64,000 nt of DNA from CAVXZE01 sp963766175 (GTDB taxonomy: Bacteria; Myxococcota_A; UBA9160; UBA6930). A program made the translations under genes and the position numbers. Of this stretch, positions 63,579-64,000 are shown piece by piece. Each line of letters starts with the position of its first letter. Position 1 is the stretch's first letter. Location: contig CAVXZE010000017.1 in assembly GCA_963766175.1 (NCBI GenBank), positions 1-64,000 of the forward strand, in the 5' to 3' direction. Below the pieces are notes generated by a model. It worked only from the letters and a program-made list of their open reading frames with translations. It searched no databases and was not told the DNA's origin.

Positions 63579-63697
63579 ACTCGGGGAAGCCCACATCTCC
63601 GAAGAGGCAGAGAGCATTCATAGCCCGGTCGAAGTCTGGTGGGCCGCTGGGTCTCAACGAAGTTTGGGTAGGGCGTGTGGCTCGCGCCACCCGGAAG

Positions 63698-64000
63698 CTA
63701 CTTTTTGCTCCGCAGCCCCGTCACCATGCACTCTTGAGAATTCCCGGACGTGTTGGTGCAGGTCAGCACCTCTGCTGGGACAAGCGCAAGTCCAGGCGTG
63801 AAGCCCTGACAGTTTCCAGTGGAGACTGCGAGGGGCCCGATGGCACTCCCCGAGAGCGTGACGGACTGAGCGCTAGTGCAGACTTGCGTCACTATGAAGA
63901 AGCCGTCGCCCGCTGCGGGTGCGGTAAACACCGGCATGGAGCTACTTGCGGGGATAATTACGCCCTGGGTTGCGATAGTTCCCGACAACGTTCCTTTCTT
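63698..64000 (-). CDS. Hypothetical protein (partial, runs off right edge)
   Basis: The frame is open from the right edge (KKGTLSGTIATQGVII...) to a stop at 63698, about 100 codons. The text is Ser/Thr/Val-rich with four Cys and looks beta-strand-rich, which fits an exported or structural protein end. Any start inside the window (such as TTG 63988) is doubtful. I do not recognise the family. Confidence 0.45.
   Translation of the reverse strand, partial: KKGTLSGTIATQGVIIPASSSMPVFTAPAAGDGFFIVTQVCTSAQSVTLSGSAIGPLAVSTGNCQGFTPGLALVPAEVLTCTNTSGNSQECMVTGLRSKK

Overview
The window is GC-rich DNA (roughly 64%) with dense genes on both strands, many 4-bp ATGA/GTGA/TTGA stop-start overlaps, and Gram-negative gene families (NhaR, ECF sigma, sigma-54 activator, CdaA, KamA, IS91). 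This suggests an uncultured Proteobacteria-like organism, most plausibly of deltaproteobacterial/Myxococcota affinity. That placement is inferred from gene content only. No rRNA, complete tRNA or CRISPR array was found.

Layout. 1-1.34 kb: a Kef-type K+/H+ antiporter running off the left edge. 1.4-8.25 kb: an accessory segment with two VapBC modules, a DUF3670/SNF2 helicase paired with a SWIM zinc-finger/HTH protein, and a BrnT-type toxin with an HTH antitoxin. Most of it lies between two copies of a 29-bp tRNA 3'-end-like repeat. 8.3-10.3 kb: an IS91-family transposase whose right side abuts a truncated acyl-CoA carboxylase gene. 10.3-13.1 kb: gene debris (carboxyltransferase, MFS and 3-hydroxyacyl-CoA dehydrogenase fragments) around an intact RelA/SpoT-domain-TPR fusion. 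13.1-25 kb: Na+/Ca2+ exchanger, NhaR, CNNM-like protein, universal stress protein, MFS transporter, Pat-type protein acetyltransferase and GlgX. 25-29.2 kb: amidoligase operon (C39-like peptidase, RimK-like ATP-grasp, GCS2 ligase, N-formylglutamate amidohydrolase-like). 29.4-32.4 kb: PtsI-like enzyme and a glycosyltransferase. 32.5-37.4 kb: chaperone block (two Hsp20, sigma-54 activator with a non-phosphorylatable receiver, GroES, frameshifted GroEL). 37.7-43.4 kb: lysine 2,3-aminomutase operon with two ATP-grasp ligases, a GNAT-deacetylase fusion and a GNAT. 43.4-48.2 kb: DHH phosphoesterase, MscS-like channel, small protein, ECF sigma, small stress protein, MgtE. 48.4-53.5 kb: GshB-like ATP-grasp, DUF1704 protein, FGase-like hydrolase and a divergent GshB-like paralogue. 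53.5-59.4 kb: CNNM/CorC, a diadenylate cyclase fused to a YbbR-like region, MgtE, a soluble MgtE_N-CBS protein and a second MscS-like channel. 59.6-64 kb: glutamate dehydrogenase, a third VapBC, a GDT1-type protein, a methyltransferase and an edge-truncated hypothetical.

How it fits together. From 13 kb onward the region looks like a stress and osmotic-homeostasis chromosome segment: cation transport, mechanosensitive channels, c-di-AMP and (p)ppGpp-type nucleotide enzymes, chaperones and reserve-carbon enzymes. Embedded in it are three ATP-grasp/amidoligase clusters within about 28 kb, two of which carry an FGase-family hydrolase. Their products cannot be read from sequence. The KamA operon keeps every residue expected for beta-lysine formation, so a ligated and reversibly acetylated beta-lysine metabolite is the most specific hypothesis.

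Quality note. Otherwise intact genes (SNF2 twice, BrnT, its antitoxin, GroEL) each carry apparent +1 insertions. Four of the five fall in the accessory segment; they may be gene decay or assembly errors.
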